A stretch of 64,000 bases of DNA from Paludisphaera mucosa (GCF_029589435.1 NZ_JARRAG010000002.1:2170001-2234000), one strand, 5' to 3'. Shown: positions 43,610 to 54,441, counted from the stretch's first letter. The notes: a model not told the origin generated them from the sequence alone. Translations and numbers: made by a program.

Positions 43610-44158
43610 TTGAAGTGGCATGCGACGACGATCCTCTCGGTCCGCAAGGGGGGCAAGGTCGCGATCGGCGGCGACGGCCAGGTGACGCTCGGCACCCAGG
43701 TCATGAAGGCCGACGCGGTGAAGATCCGCAAGCTGCTCGACGGCCAGGTGATCGTCGGCTTCGCCGGCTCCGCGGCCGACGGCTTCGCCCTGCTGGACCG
43801 GTTCGAGGCCAAGCTCAAGGACCACCCCAACAACGTCCCCCGCGCCGCCATCGAGCTGGCCAAGCTCTGGCGGACCGACCGCATGCTCCGGCGGCTGGAG
43901 GCCGTGCTGCTGGTGGTCGACGCCCGGCACAGCCTGCTGCTGACCGGCTCGGGCGACGTGATCCAGCCCACCGACGGCATCCTCGCCACCGGCTCCGGCG
44001 GCGGCTACGCGCTGGCCGCGGCGCGGGCCCTGATCGCCCACTCGACCCTCTCGGCGGGCGAGATCGTCCGCGAGTCGCTCCTGATCGCCGGCGGGATCGA
44101 CATCTATACGAACACGAACCTGACGGTGGAGGAACTCCCGTGCCCGAGCCCGAGCTGA
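43610..44158 (+). CDS. hslV: ATP-dependent protease peptidase subunit HslV (ClpQ)
   Basis: 182 residues. HslV is the threonine peptidase of the HslUV two-ring protease. The active-site Thr is the first of [20 protein letters not shown]; from the chosen TTG start the propeptide would be five residues (M-K-W-H-A), removed on maturation. Further blocks are [20 protein letters not shown] and [19 protein letters not shown] is supported by AGGAGG eight bases upstream; an upstream ATG has no site and adds unrelated residues. The end overlaps hslU by 19 bases. Confidence 0.95.
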   Translation: MKWHATTILSVRKGGKVAIGGDGQVTLGTQVMKADAVKIRKLLDGQVIVGFAGSAADGFALLDRFEAKLKDHPNNVPRAAIELAKLWRTDRMLRRLEAVLLVVDARHSLLLTGSGDVIQPTDGILATGSGGGYALAAARALIAHSTLSAGEIVRESLLIAGGIDIYTNTNLTVEELPCPSPS

Positions 44159-45528
44159 CCCCCCGACGGATCGTCGCCGAGCTGGACCGCGACATCGTCG
44201 GCCAGGCCGACGCCAAGCGCGCGGTGGCGATCGCCCTGCGCAACCGCTGGCGGCGGCGGCAGCTCACCGACGAGCTGAGGGCCCAGGTGACGCCCAAGAA
44301 CATCCTGCTCATCGGCCCGACGGGCGTGGGCAAGACCGAGATCGCCCGCCGCCTCGCCATCCTCGTCGGCGCCCCGTTCGTGAAGACCGAGGCCTCGAAG
44401 TACACCGAGGTCGGCTACTACGGCCGCGACGTCGAGAGCATCATCCGCGATTTGGTCGAGGCCGCGATCCTGCTGGTCCGCAACACCGAGCGCAAGCGGG
44501 TGCAGGAGCAGGCCGAGGCCCGCGTCGAGGACCGCCTGCTCGACCTGCTGCTGCCGGCCGCCGGGGGGGCCTCGCCGTCGCCCTCGCCCTCGCCGTGGGA
44601 CCCGACCCCGCCCCCGGGCGCGGTCGACGAGGCCGCCGAGCGCCGGGCCCGCTCGCGCGAGAAGCTACGCGCCCGCCTCGCCGCCGGCGAGCTGGAGGAC
44701 CGCGAGGTCGAGGTGACGATCCCCGGCCGCTCGGCCCCCCCGGTCTCGATCATGGGGGCCGGCAACCTCGAACAGATGGAGCTGGACGTCCAGGGCATGT
44801 TCGAGAAGTTCATGCCCAAGTCGACCCAGACCCGCCGCACGACCGTCCGCGAGGCCCGGCCGATCCTGCACCAGCATGAGGTCGACGCCCTGCTCGACCC
44901 CGAGAAGATCAACAAGGCGGCCCTCGAGCTGGCCCAGGAGTCGGGCATTGTCTTCATCGACGAGATCGACAAGGTCGCCGGCGACGAGGGGGGCGGGCGT
45001 GGGCCCGACGTCTCGCGCCAGGGCGTCCAGCGCGACCTGCTGCCGATCGTCGAGGGGACGACGGTTACGACCAAGCACGGCCCGGTCAAGACCGACCACG
45101 TCCTGTTCATCGCCGCCGGGGCCTTCCACCGCAGCAAGCCCTCGGACCTGATGCCCGAGCTGCAGGGCCGGTTCCCGATCCGCGTCGAGATGCACGACCT
45201 CGCCCGCGACGACTTCGCCCGGATCCTCCGCGAGCCCCGGGCCTCCCTGCTCCGCCAGTACGAGGCGCTGCTCGCCACCGAGGGGGTGACCGTCGAGTTC
45301 ACCGACGACGCGATCGAGGCCATGGCCGACCTCGCCTTCCAGGTCAACCGCACGACCCAGAACATCGGCGCCCGCCGCCTCCACACGATCCTGGAACGCG
45401 TCCTCGAAGACCTCAGCTTCGAGGCCCCCGACCGCGCCGGCGAGCGCACCGTCGTCGACGCCCAGCTCGTCCGGGCCCGCCTCGAAGACGTCGCCAAGGA
45501 CGAGGACCTGAGCCGCTACATCCTCTGA
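44140..45528 (+). CDS. hslU: ATP-dependent protease ATPase subunit HslU (ClpY)
   Basis: 462 residues. AAA+ unfoldase that feeds substrates to HslV. Start begins [21 protein letters not shown]; Walker A GPTGVGKT at 59-66, [14 protein letters not shown] sensor region, Walker B VFIDEID at 271-277, and the C-terminal EDLSRYIL tail that docks in HslV. The I-domain (about 105-240) contains a Ser/Pro-rich insert [17 protein letters not shown] at 144-160. GTG start is supported by GGAGGA six bases upstream, inside hslV; the 19-base overlap implies translational coupling. Confidence 0.96.
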   Translation: MPEPELTPRRIVAELDRDIVGQADAKRAVAIALRNRWRRRQLTDELRAQVTPKNILLIGPTGVGKTEIARRLAILVGAPFVKTEASKYTEVGYYGRDVESIIRDLVEAAILLVRNTERKRVQEQAEARVEDRLLDLLLPAAGGASPSPSPSPWDPTPPPGAVDEAAERRARSREKLRARLAAGELEDREVEVTIPGRSAPPVSIMGAGNLEQMELDVQGMFEKFMPKSTQTRRTTVREARPILHQHEVDALLDPEKINKAALELAQESGIVFIDEIDKVAGDEGGGRGPDVSRQGVQRDLLPIVEGTTVTTKHGPVKTDHVLFIAAGAFHRSKPSDLMPELQGRFPIRVEMHDLARDDFARILREPRASLLRQYEALLATEGVTVEFTDDAIEAMADLAFQVNRTTQNIGARRLHTILERVLEDLSFEAPDRAGERTVVDAQLVRARLEDVAKDEDLSRYIL

Positions 45529-45576
45529 CGGGAGCCGCCTCTCGGTCGGCCGCCGCTCGCCTAACGGCTTTGAATC

Positions 45577-45598
45577 GGCTTCGTTTGCGATCGAAGCC
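45577..45598 (+). terminator. terminator-like hairpin after hslU
   Basis: GGCTTCG pairs with CGAAGCC across an 8-base loop, followed by AACTCTTT. It lies 49 bases after the hslU stop. The short stem and weak T tail leave this uncertain. The rest of the gap to 45821 is AT-rich for this genome but shows no gene. Confidence 0.4.
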
Positions 45599-45821
45599 AA
45601 CTCTTTGATCGGTTTAAGTCTTGGAATCACAGTCGGTTGAAGCGATTTTCGTCGGCTTTCGTCGTCGATGTCGCCTCATGATTTTCGTCCCTCTCGCCGC
45701 GATTCCGACTGTCTTTTTCAAAGTCGTCAAGAGCCCGCCTCGCTGGATGCAAATCCCCGTTAACCATGGGACACAAAGGCGCATTGCGGAATGATGGCCC
45801 GCCGAAATCCGCGGCCGTCGC

Positions 45822-47879
45822 TCAGCGGCCGACCTTCCGATAAGAGTAGACCGCCGCCCCCGGCTTCTCGGCGATGGTGACTTTGAACCCTTCGTCGCGG
45901 AGCGATCGTCCGCTGCGGACCGTGCGATCGGCCGCGTCGCGATTCACGACCTCGTACTCGGCGTCCGGTTCGAGCCCCCGAAGTTTGTAGATGCTCGCGT
46001 CGACCTCGCAGGCCTTGCGACGGAAGGCCTGGACGAGGCCGTCGCCCTGCTCGGGCCGGTCGAACTGCCAGGCCATCCAGGCGTCCTCGGCGACCGAGTA
46101 GGCGCCGAGCGGATGGAAGTCGCCCTCGTAATAGGGCTTCAGGGCCCGATACTCGGCGACCGTCGCCCTGATGGCGTCCCAGGCAACCGGTTCCTGGGAG
46201 TCGTAATCGGCGGCGAGCGTGAAATGGTTGCCGAGCCCGCTGCGACGGCTGTAGACGTCCACACTCGCCGCGCCGATGCCGGTGATCGGGATCCAGCGCG
46301 CCAGGCCGAAGGTGTGGGCCTGCTGCCCGACCGGATCCCAGAGGTAGTCGCTGCGGGTCAGCACGAGCGCCCGCCGCAGCATCTCGACGTCGATCCGCCG
46401 GCCGCCGCTGGCGCAGTCGTCGATCATCAGGCCGGGGTGCCGCCCGCGCAGGGCGTCGAACAGCCGGTAGAGGCCCGTGACGTAGCGGGCCTCGCGCAAA
46501 CCGACGCGGTCGGCGGGCTCGGCGGCGTTCCAGTAGAAACCGGGATACATGTTGAAGTCGTTGCGGAAGCACTCGATTCCGGTCGCGGCGATCATCTTCG
46601 AGTAGTGCTCGATCGACCAGGCCAGGGCCTCGGGGTTCCCCAGGTCGAGCAGGTGGAAGCCGTCGTTCCGCTGATACTGGAGGTCGGCGGGCATCCCCTC
46701 GGGCGGGGCGATCAGCCACTCGGGATGATTTTTGTGCAGCCAGGTTCCGGGCATCACCCGCTCGGGCTCGTTCCAGAGCAGGAACCGCATCCCCGCCGCG
46801 TGGGCGGCGTCGGCCACCGGCTTCAGGCCCGAGGGGAACCGCGCGGGGTCGGGATCGACGTTGCCGACGTAACGCGCCCAGTTGTCGCCGCAGGTGTACC
46901 AGCCGGCGTCGATCCACCAGTAGTCGAACCCCACGCCGTGGCGAGCCACGTTGGCGATCTGCCGCAGCATGTTCGCCTCGGTCGTCTTCTCGAAGCCGAT
47001 CGTCGCGTGCGGCGACGCCGCGATCGGCGGGTCGACGGGTTGGCCGGCCACCGTCGGCGTGAAGTGTTTCCTGAGGAACCGACGATGCAGGTTGCCGCCG
47101 CGCTCCGGGTCTTTTTTATCCCAGAAATGGACGACGATCGACGGCGTCCGGATCGACTCGCCCGGCCGAAGCTTCGCATGGAACGTCCGCTGGCCGATGC
47201 GGGCCACGGCCTGCCCCCGGAAGAAGACCCGGAACTCGGCCGACCAGTCCCCCGACCAGCCGACGTCGATCGACGCCCCGGCGGCCCGCCCCACCAGCTT
47301 GAAGAACGGCAGCACACCGTCGGACGACCTGCCTCCGAATGATGATCCGGACCAGATTTCATCGCTCGCGAGCACCGTGCGCAAGGGCTCGAAATCGTCG
47401 ATCCGCGCCTTGCTGCCGCGTGAATGGAAGAGCACCCCCGGCATGCCCTGGCCGCACGCGACCACCATGGCGTCGAGCGGCAGGACGGCCGAGAGGATCG
47501 GGGTGTCGTCCGTCCCCGCATTGGTGAACTTCACCACCCAGTCGACGGCCGGGAAATCGCGGTAGACCGTGGCCGTGCATTCGACTCGGAGGTCCGTGCG
47601 GGGGTCGGTGAATCGCATCGCCCGTTCGGTCCGGGCCGCGTCGATCGGTTGCTCGGCGTAATCCTTGCGCCAGGTCGGCAACAGTTCGGACGAACGTTCG
47701 TCGCCATACGTGAAGGAGAAAGGAGGTCGAGGCTCGGCTCTCGCGGTGAAGCGGGAGTCGATCCAGGTCCGTGCCGTCGCGAACTCCTCGGCCGTCGGCT
47801 CCTCTGCGGTCGCGGGCGTCGGGGCGAGGGACGCCCCCAGGAAGATCACGGCGGCGAGACGGCGACGCAAGGATTTCAC
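45822..47879 (-). CDS. secreted GH36-type alpha-galactosidase
   Basis: 685 residues with a Sec signal peptide (VIFLGASLAPTPATA). An N-terminal beta-supersandwich domain (about 30-285) precedes a TIM barrel with GFDYWWIDAGWY (319-330), FLLWNEPERV, the probable nucleophile D441 in CFRNDFNMYPG, DDCASGGRR (487-495) and a probable acid/base D511 in LTRSD, matching the spacing of the family. A small C-terminal beta domain ends the protein. It should release terminal alpha-galactose from oligo- or polysaccharides outside the cytoplasm. GTG start, with GGAGG seven bases ahead. Third in a run with the lipoprotein and DUF1559 genes. Confidence 0.88.
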   Translation of the reverse strand: MKSLRRRLAAVIFLGASLAPTPATAEEPTAEEFATARTWIDSRFTARAEPRPPFSFTYGDERSSELLPTWRKDYAEQPIDAARTERAMRFTDPRTDLRVECTATVYRDFPAVDWVVKFTNAGTDDTPILSAVLPLDAMVVACGQGMPGVLFHSRGSKARIDDFEPLRTVLASDEIWSGSSFGGRSSDGVLPFFKLVGRAAGASIDVGWSGDWSAEFRVFFRGQAVARIGQRTFHAKLRPGESIRTPSIVVHFWDKKDPERGGNLHRRFLRKHFTPTVAGQPVDPPIAASPHATIGFEKTTEANMLRQIANVARHGVGFDYWWIDAGWYTCGDNWARYVGNVDPDPARFPSGLKPVADAAHAAGMRFLLWNEPERVMPGTWLHKNHPEWLIAPPEGMPADLQYQRNDGFHLLDLGNPEALAWSIEHYSKMIAATGIECFRNDFNMYPGFYWNAAEPADRVGLREARYVTGLYRLFDALRGRHPGLMIDDCASGGRRIDVEMLRRALVLTRSDYLWDPVGQQAHTFGLARWIPITGIGAASVDVYSRRSGLGNHFTLAADYDSQEPVAWDAIRATVAEYRALKPYYEGDFHPLGAYSVAEDAWMAWQFDRPEQGDGLVQAFRRKACEVDASIYKLRGLEPDAEYEVVNRDAADRTVRSGRSLRDEGFKVTIAEKPGAAVYSYRKVGR

Positions 47880-47898
47880 GCAGGGCCTCCGGTCGGGT

Positions 47899-48336
47899 TC
47901 AGGATTTCTTCGCCGTCTTCCTCGGGGGGCCGAGCGTCCTCGGCTCGTGGGACAGCTTGCGCTGGTCGAGGTTTTCGAGGTCCTCCGCCGTGGGCTCCTG
48001 GGCGTCGCGGAGGGCGTAGGCGGCCTCCTGGGCGGCGTCCCATTGGCCGGCTTTGGCCTTGGCGACGACGTCCTTGAGGGCGGCGTACTCGGCGTCGGGG
48101 CAATGGCCCTCGGCGCGGCGCTTCTCGATCAGCGCGACGTTCTCTTCGAGCCATTTCGGCTCGCGGGTCGAGACGGCGGTGGCGAGCGAGACGATCAGCT
48201 CGCGATTCTCGCCCGAGAGCTGGGTCCCCCGGCTGCAGCCCGGGGCGGAGGCGGACAGGACGGCGACGAGCAAGATCGCCGAGCGGCGGAGGGGCCGGCG
48301 CGGCGGCGCGCCCCGCCCGTTCGAAGGGTCGTGCAT
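47899..48336 (-). CDS. small lipoprotein, 145 aa
   Basis: An N-terminal hydrophobic stretch (SAILLVAVLSASAPGC) ends in a lipobox-like APGC, so the mature part begins at Cys and is probably membrane-attached. The mature domain is helical and charged (TREPKWLEENVALIEKRRAE, DAAQEAAYALRDAQEPTAED) with no recognised family. Small lipoproteins like this commonly follow DUF1559 genes in planctomycetes. Gaps of 17 bases to the DUF1559 gene and 19 bases to the alpha-galactosidase gene suggest one operon. Confidence 0.72.
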   Translation of the reverse strand: MHDPSNGRGAPPRRPLRRSAILLVAVLSASAPGCSRGTQLSGENRELIVSLATAVSTREPKWLEENVALIEKRRAEGHCPDAEYAALKDVVAKAKAGQWDAAQEAAYALRDAQEPTAEDLENLDQRKLSHEPRTLGPPRKTAKKS

Positions 48337-48353
48337 GGCGAACGCTCCGGGGA

Positions 48354-49334
48354 TCAGTACTGGTCGGAACTGATGATCTCGCCGCCGGCGCAGGTCGCCA
48401 GGGCCGGCCAGACGAGCTGACTGATGTTGGCGCTGGCGAATCGGACGCTGCCGTCGCCCATCATGACGTTGCAGCCGCCCGGGTGCTCGGCGTACATGCC
48501 GCAGATCTTGGCGAGCCGCGAGTTGGGCGGATGGACCAGCGGCGGTGTCTCCCATGGGTTCGGGCCGCTGTGAACGAGCACCTGGGTCGCGGCGACGTCG
48601 CACGCGGCAAAGGCGAACTTGCGGGTGGGGCAGCCGACCGCGCCGGGGACCACGCCGACCCAGGTCTTGTCGCTGAGCGCCGCGGAGTGCTCGCCGACGA
48701 AGACGGTGTTCGAGAGGCCGTCGGTCACGCCGGCGATCCGGACCTTGGCGTTGCGGTAGATCGGCCCGTCCGACAGCGAAGTCCAGTCGTCGGTCGCGAA
48801 GGCCCAGGCCTCCTGGCGTCCCGAATTCCCCCCGTAGTGGGACCGGCTGAACGTCGTCAGCACCGTCCCCGCCTGGTTCTTCACGTCATACACCCGCGAC
48901 GCGTCGCTGACCGAAGGGCACAAATAAGTCGCCACCGACACCCGGGCGCCCGTCGTGTTCGAAGCGTCCCAGCAAGGCAGGTTGACGTTCAACGCGGCGT
49001 AGAGCGTCGACTGCTCCATGTACGGCAGGAGCATCGAGCCCCAGGCCCAGCCCGGCCCGGTGTCGCGCGTCAGCGCGTCGGGGGCGCCCATGAATGTGTT
49101 CCCCCCGATCAGGGTCAGGTAGCCGGCGGGGAACTGCCCCTGGGCGTCGTGGTAGTTGTGCATCGCCAGGCCCATCTGCTTCAGGTTGTTGGTGCACTGG
49201 GCGCGGCGGGCGGCCTCGCGGGCCGACTGCACGGCCGGCAACAGCAGCGCGATCAGGACGGCGATGATGGCGATCACCACCAGCAGCTCGATGAGCGTGA
49301 AGCCGGCCGCGGGCCGGCGACGAGGGATGCGCAT
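48354..49334 (-). CDS. DUF1559 protein with prepilin-type N-terminus
   Basis: 326 residues. The N-terminus [20 protein letters not shown] is the type IV prepilin/pseudopilin signal (cleavage after Gly, then Phe). The following [20 protein letters not shown] and FPAGY are the DUF1559 start; further on [17 protein letters not shown] and the terminal block [16 protein letters not shown] are the family hallmarks. Planctomycetes carry dozens of these; the function is unknown but probably involves a pseudopilus-like surface or secretion structure. First gene of the run with the lipoprotein and alpha-galactosidase. Confidence 0.94.
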   Translation of the reverse strand: MRIPRRRPAAGFTLIELLVVIAIIAVLIALLLPAVQSAREAARRAQCTNNLKQMGLAMHNYHDAQGQFPAGYLTLIGGNTFMGAPDALTRDTGPGWAWGSMLLPYMEQSTLYAALNVNLPCWDASNTTGARVSVATYLCPSVSDASRVYDVKNQAGTVLTTFSRSHYGGNSGRQEAWAFATDDWTSLSDGPIYRNAKVRIAGVTDGLSNTVFVGEHSAALSDKTWVGVVPGAVGCPTRKFAFAACDVAATQVLVHSGPNPWETPPLVHPPNSRLAKICGMYAEHPGGCNVMMGDGSVRFASANISQLVWPALATCAGGEIISSDQY

Positions 49335-49567
49335 CGCGAAGGGACTCCGAGCGGGGATGACGGGGATGAAGGATCTTCGAACGAGGGGATGTTGAAGGGG
49401 CGACGCCCCGCGACTGGGGTCTTTGCACCCCGATGCCGACCGTGCCGCGACGATGGCGCGGCACGCGGACGTCGAGGGGCGGTGCGCGGTCGTTTCGCGC
49501 GAGGACGGAGTCGACGCGCTCGGGCTCGCATGCGAGCGGCGCGGGAGCCTGGCGCGGCGCGTCGGAC

Positions 49568-49936
49568 TCAGGCGGTGCGGGCGTCGGGATGGGATGCGGG
49601 CGGGGCGCGCGAGGGGGAGTCGCTGCGGGCCTCGAGCGGCGGCGGCGTGACGCGCAGCGGCAGCAGCACGCGACCCGTTGAATGGGCGGAAAAGGCGACG
49701 ACCGAATCGGGGTTGTGCGGGGTGAGCGACAGCAGATGGCACGCCGCGCAGTCGTGCGACGCGTGCCCCGGCGCATGGGCCGGGCCGCCGCTTCGATCGT
49801 CGCCGCCGGGGTTCGCCGAACCCGACAGTCCGTGCTCGACCCCGAGGATCGCGTGCAGCGACGGGCCGGCCGTCAGCACGGCCGCGTGGCTCGCCACGAA
49901 CGAGATCAGGAGTATCGTGCGGAGGCGGAGGCGCAT
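49568..49936 (-). CDS. exported hypothetical protein, 122 aa
   Basis: A signal peptide ([20 protein letters not shown]) is followed by a short mature region with [14 protein letters not shown], a CxxC/His cluster reminiscent of DUF2946-type proteins whose role may be metal-related. The C-terminal third is Pro/Ser-rich. No firm family. It lies 233 bases upstream of the DUF1559 gene on the same strand and diverges from the aquaporin gene. Confidence 0.55.
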   Translation of the reverse strand: MRLRLRTILLISFVASHAAVLTAGPSLHAILGVEHGLSGSANPGGDDRSGGPAHAPGHASHDCAACHLLSLTPHNPDSVVAFSAHSTGRVLLPLRVTPPPLEARSDSPSRAPPASHPDARTA

Positions 49937-51041
<1,105 letters not shown>

Positions 51042-51057
51042 CCTGAGCGGCGGCCGC

Positions 51058-51570
51058 TCAGTCGGCCTCCTCGGGGAACGTCGCGTCCTTCCAGTAGCGG
51101 CGGGTGTCGGCGGTGATCCGCGCCCGGCCGCATTCCATCAGCTCCAGCAGTCCCGCGTAGAAGGCCTGCGACGGCTCGGCCAGCCCGAGCCGTCGCAGGC
51201 TCGTCAACACGCGGGTGATCCGCAGCCAGTTGTGGTCGGGCGCGAGGAAGACCTGGCGCTTGGCCTCGAAATCGGCCGCCGGGACCACCCGCCCGTCCTC
51301 CCGTTTCAGCCCCAGGAATGCGAGGAAGCGGTCGAACGACCTCAGCAGGTTCTCCCGAAGCGCCGGCTCCTCGTGGAACGCCGCGACGTCCTCCTCGGAG
51401 AGTACCGGCGCCCGGAAGTTGAACTGGCTGGGGACTTCGAGGGGGAAGAGCCACTGGATGAAGTCGTGATGGAACTCCATCTCGTCGTCGGAGAAGGCCC
51501 AGACGTCGGCCAGCGTCCGGCCCTCGGCGTCCCGGCCCGTCCCGCGGTAGAATTCGACGAGTTGCGACAT
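51058..51570 (-). CDS. opioid-growth-factor-receptor-like (OGFr N) domain protein
   Basis: 170 residues. The block MEFHHDFIQWLFPLEVPSQF followed by NFRAPVLSEEDVAAF is the core of the OGFr N-terminal conserved region, also known from many bacteria as short stand-alone proteins of unknown function. The rest (NLLRSFDRFLAFLGL, HNWLRITRVLTSLRRLGL) is helical. It is soluble with no signal peptide. It converges with the channel gene (16 bases between stops) and diverges from tadA. Any link to signalling, as in animals, is unsupported. Confidence 0.85.
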   Translation of the reverse strand: MSQLVEFYRGTGRDAEGRTLADVWAFSDDEMEFHHDFIQWLFPLEVPSQFNFRAPVLSEEDVAAFHEEPALRENLLRSFDRFLAFLGLKREDGRVVPAADFEAKRQVFLAPDHNWLRITRVLTSLRRLGLAEPSQAFYAGLLELMECGRARITADTRRYWKDATFPEEAD

Positions 51571-51677
51571 GGCCGCGCGAGCCTCCCGTTAGCCGTCGAT
51601 GGCGGCGGCCGACCTGGGGACCGCCTCGTCCCTCCTATTTGATCCGGCGGCCGTCGGCGATTTCCAGTGGGGTGGGG

Positions 51678-52175
51678 ATGTCGAGCCCTCGCGAGCCGGA
51701 CGCCGACGCCGACCTGGACCGTCGCATGATGGAACACGCGCTCGGCCTTGCGCGCCATGCGGCCGAGCTGGGCGAGGTCCCCGTGGGTGCGGTCGTCGCC
51801 CGCGAGGGGCGGATCGTCGCCCAGGCGTTCAACCTGCGCGAGACCCTCCGCGACCCGACGGCCCACGCCGAGCGGCTCGCCCTGACGCTGGCCGGTCGCG
51901 CCCTGGGGCGATGGCGGCTCGACGACTGCACCCTCTACGTGACGCTGGAGCCGTGCGTCATGTGCGCGGGGGCGATCGTCCAGAGCCGGGTCGCGACGCT
52001 CGTCTACGGCGCCCCCGACCCCAAGGCCGGGGCCTGCCGCAGCCTGTACCGCCTCACCGACGACCGCCGCCTGAACCACCGCGTGGCGACCCGTTCCGGG
52101 GTCCTGGCCAGGGAATGCGGCGAAATCCTGAGTCTGTTCTTCCACGAACGCCGCGATTCCTCTAAACTGCGATGA
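51678..52175 (+). CDS. tadA: tRNA-specific adenosine deaminase
   Basis: 165 residues. Zinc and catalytic residues are H63-A-E65 in TAHAERLAL and the cysteines of EPCVMCAGA (C93, C96), with GRWRLDDCTLYVTL before them. TadA converts A34 to inosine in the anticodon of tRNA-Arg(ACG). Start ATG gives MSSPREPDAD; an upstream in-frame ATG would add 13 residues unlike the family. The tRNA-Ser gene starts 14 bases after the stop. Confidence 0.93.
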   Translation: MSSPREPDADADLDRRMMEHALGLARHAAELGEVPVGAVVAREGRIVAQAFNLRETLRDPTAHAERLALTLAGRALGRWRLDDCTLYVTLEPCVMCAGAIVQSRVATLVYGAPDPKAGACRSLYRLTDDRRLNHRVATRSGVLARECGEILSLFFHERRDSSKLR

Positions 52176-52189
52176 CCAGCCACGACACC

Positions 52190-52277
52190 GGAGGGGTGCC
52201 TGAGTGGTTGAAAGGGCCGGTCTCGAAAACCGGTGAACCGCTACGCGGTTCCGTGGGTTCGAATCCCACCTCCTCCG
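52190..52277 (+). tRNA. tRNA-Ser (anticodon CGA)
   Basis: Full cloverleaf by eye: acceptor GGAGGGG/CTCCTCC (one G-T pair), D arm, anticodon stem CCGGT/ACCGG with loop CTCGAAA (anticodon CGA at 52224-52226), a long class II variable arm with GAACCGC...GCGGTTC and a T arm GTGGG-TTCGAAT-CCCAC. The length (88 bases) and long variable arm fit serine. It reads UCG. CCA is not encoded: the bases after the discriminator G are CTA. Confidence 0.95.
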
Positions 52278-52281
52278 CTAC

Positions 52282-52313
52282 GGCTGACGCCGTCAGAACA
52301 ACTTACGTCAGCC
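52282..52313 (+). terminator. hairpin after tRNA-Ser
   Basis: GGCTGACG pairs with CGTCAGCC (8 bp) around a 16-base loop, five bases after the tRNA end. There is no T run beyond TTCGCTG. The inner CTGACGCCGTCAG can fold by itself as an alternative. Confidence 0.42.
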
Positions 52314-52843
52314 TTCGCTGCCGTCCCCGGCGATCGTGATGCCTCTCTCAGCTCCCTACCTGGGGATGCATCCGGTATCTCTGACGACCGCGTCCTGCAT
52401 GAGGGACCATGCCTCCGTCGCCGCTCGTGCGATCGAACGAGGGCCCTACTCGACCTGCTTCGCTCGCCGCGGGAGCCACGCAAGCGAGGGGGCGTGGCTC
52501 GTCGACGCCATGTCGGGCCTCGTTGCCGATGAACGGCGAGGCTCTCCATGATCCCCCCGGAAGACCCGGAGTGTCTCACGGCGTTCCTCGTCGCGTGCGA
52601 TGAGCGGCGCGGGCCCAGGTGGCCTGGAAGTCGGGGGGCCACCCCGCTCTTCAAGCCGGATCTCGGCGACTCGCGGTTTTCCAGGTCGACGAGTCGACCA
52701 CGCGGCGAGCCGGTTTCCCGGTCTCGTTGGCTTGCACTCCGACTGCTACGCGTTTAAAATCGCCGGCAACCAACTCACCGTATATCAGGGGCTCGCGTTG
52801 GGAGCCTCCTCGTTCGAGGCATGAGTTTGGTCGGTGGACTAAC
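52314..52843. other. 530-base region without a recognisable gene
   Basis: Between the tRNA hairpin and the FkbM gene. Open frames of 60-100 codons on both strands show Arg/Ser-rich composition with no ribosome site and no family. GC falls towards the FkbM gene. No copy of the tRNA 3' end is seen, which would have marked an integration site. Confidence 0.42.
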
Positions 52844-53662
52844 ATGAGCATCAAGCGGATTTTGGTTGGAACCATGTGCGGCAGGCTGGCGTTATCCGCC
52901 AGAGAGTCCTATGACATGGTTGCAACGGTCCTGGCACGCCCTGAGAACGCCGGGATGATTGCCAACGACCACCTGGCCGGATCGATTACTTCCAAGCTTT
53001 GCAAGGAGGGGGGGACCTTCATCGACGTAGGCTCCCACATCGGGTCGGTCATCGATCATGTTACCCACGATTGCCCCAAGAGCAAGGTCATTTCTTTCGA
53101 GGCCATCCCCGAGAAGGTCGAGCATCTTCGGCGCAAGTTTCCTCACGTCGAATGCCATGGATGCGCCCTGGGGGATTCCGAGGGCGAAGTGTCATTCTTC
53201 GTGAACCTCGAGAAATCGGGCTTCAGCTCCCTGGGCAAGCCTGCCCAGGCCGGCAAGTCCAACCTGGCGGAGATCAAGGTCCCCTTGAAGACGCTTGATT
53301 CCCTCGTTCAGGGGGATCACGTCGAGGTGATCAAAATCGACGTCGAAGGTGCGGAATTGGGAGTCTTGATCGGCGGCGAAAAATTGATCGAACGAAGCAG
53401 GCCTGTGATTATGTTTGAGAGCGGGCCGCAACAGGACGACGGGTTGGGTTACACGAAAGAGGCGATGTGGAAATGGTTCTCCGATCGAAACTACGCCGTG
53501 CTCGTCCCAAATCGGGTGGCGCACAATGATCCCGGATTGACTCAAGAGGGATTCATCGAAAGTCATCTCTACCCTCGGCGGACGACGAACTACTTCGCCG
53601 TGCCGAAGGAGCGACGTGACGAGGTTCGAGATCAAGTGAGGCGCATCCTCGGATTGAATTGA
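52844..53662 (+). CDS. FkbM-family methyltransferase
   Basis: 272 residues. SAM-binding motif I is TFIDVGSHIGSVIDHVT, followed by SKVISFEAIPEK; later VIKIDVEGAELGVLIGGEKL is the FkbM family signature. Members O-methylate sugars or polyketides and are common in surface-polysaccharide clusters. The codon use is much less GC-biased than flanking genes (many A/T third positions, such as AAATTGATCGAACGAAGC), so the gene looks acquired. GGTGGA stands five bases before the ATG. No partner glycosyltransferase is nearby. Confidence 0.87.
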   Translation: MSIKRILVGTMCGRLALSARESYDMVATVLARPENAGMIANDHLAGSITSKLCKEGGTFIDVGSHIGSVIDHVTHDCPKSKVISFEAIPEKVEHLRRKFPHVECHGCALGDSEGEVSFFVNLEKSGFSSLGKPAQAGKSNLAEIKVPLKTLDSLVQGDHVEVIKIDVEGAELGVLIGGEKLIERSRPVIMFESGPQQDDGLGYTKEAMWKWFSDRNYAVLVPNRVAHNDPGLTQEGFIESHLYPRRTTNYFAVPKERRDEVRDQVRRILGLN

Positions 53663-54441
53663 ATCGGACGCATGGCGGAAAAATGCATGGGATTTCAATT
53701 CGACCGATGATCAAGGATGAGCCGATTGGATAGGACCTCGAGCAACGGAGCGGTCGAACACAGCCTTTCGTAAGTTGCAAGTTTCTTCTTCCGCTTGGAT
53801 GTCCGTCACTTCAAAGCCCTCTCCTCTCGATCCCCGTCCAGCCACGCCTGGGCGTCCCGGCGGGTTCGGTTGCAGGAACGCCCACAGGCTCGCTCGATCA
53901 TAGCCGAGCGGGCGACGATGGGCGCGCCCACGCCGACCGTCGGCATCTCGCCGATCCGGTCGCGGCGGTCGGCGTAGCTCGTGATCGCGTCGCTCACGAC
54001 GTCCCGCTCTCGGTTCGCCCTGAACCGTCGAGTTGATATGATCCGCCGGTCCTCGGCCTCCTGGAGCGTTCTGCTCCCATTGAGTCAGCCAAGCAGGAGT
54101 CGCCTGGTCTGGCGCGGGAAGTCCCCGACCCCGACCACCGTCGATTATTACAGAGAATGACACATTGCGGCCTTTTATGCTCGTCATGTCTGTCTTAACA
54201 GTGTTTTCTGAAATCATAGGTTATTGTGGGCGATTGATTTCGCACGTCCCATCTTCGACCGGCCGCAAGGGCATGGCGAGGCCCTAACGGCGGCGTCTCC
54301 GCATCTCCCCGCTGCGGAAAAGCCCTTGCTTTTCACGGTTATAAGGCCTGTCGACGGCCCGCCACTTTGTCGAGTTGACGAGCGATCTCCACCTGCCTAT
54401 GATATTAAAACCAATTAACTTGGGTCGGAGTCAGAAGGCCA
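53663..54441. other. 779-base gene-poor, low-GC region
   Basis: Contains one weak minus-strand reading frame listed at 53806 and an AT-rich tract (about 54140-54240) around TTATTACAGAGAATGACAC and CTTAACAGTGTTTTCTG. Several short frames have no support. This may be debris of an acquired segment. Confidence 0.42.
53806..53997 (-). CDS. possible small protein or gene remnant, 63 aa
   Basis: GTG start with GGGA four bases ahead. The sequence is soluble and charged, with EMPTVGVGAPIVARSAMIER and RRDAQAWLDGDREERA. I cannot name a family; it could be the tail of a decayed gene. Included because a ribosome site and sensible composition coincide. Confidence 0.28.
   Translation of the reverse strand: MSDAITSYADRRDRIGEMPTVGVGAPIVARSAMIERACGRSCNRTRRDAQAWLDGDREERALK

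Noticed and set aside
52190-53700. tRNA-Ser as attachment site of an integrated element
   Set aside because: No integrase gene and no repeat of the tRNA 3' end could be found downstream within the window; kept only as a compositional finding.
54224-54418. 64-codon frame in the low-GC region
   Set aside because: Starts without a ribosome site and has mixed composition; nothing supports translation.
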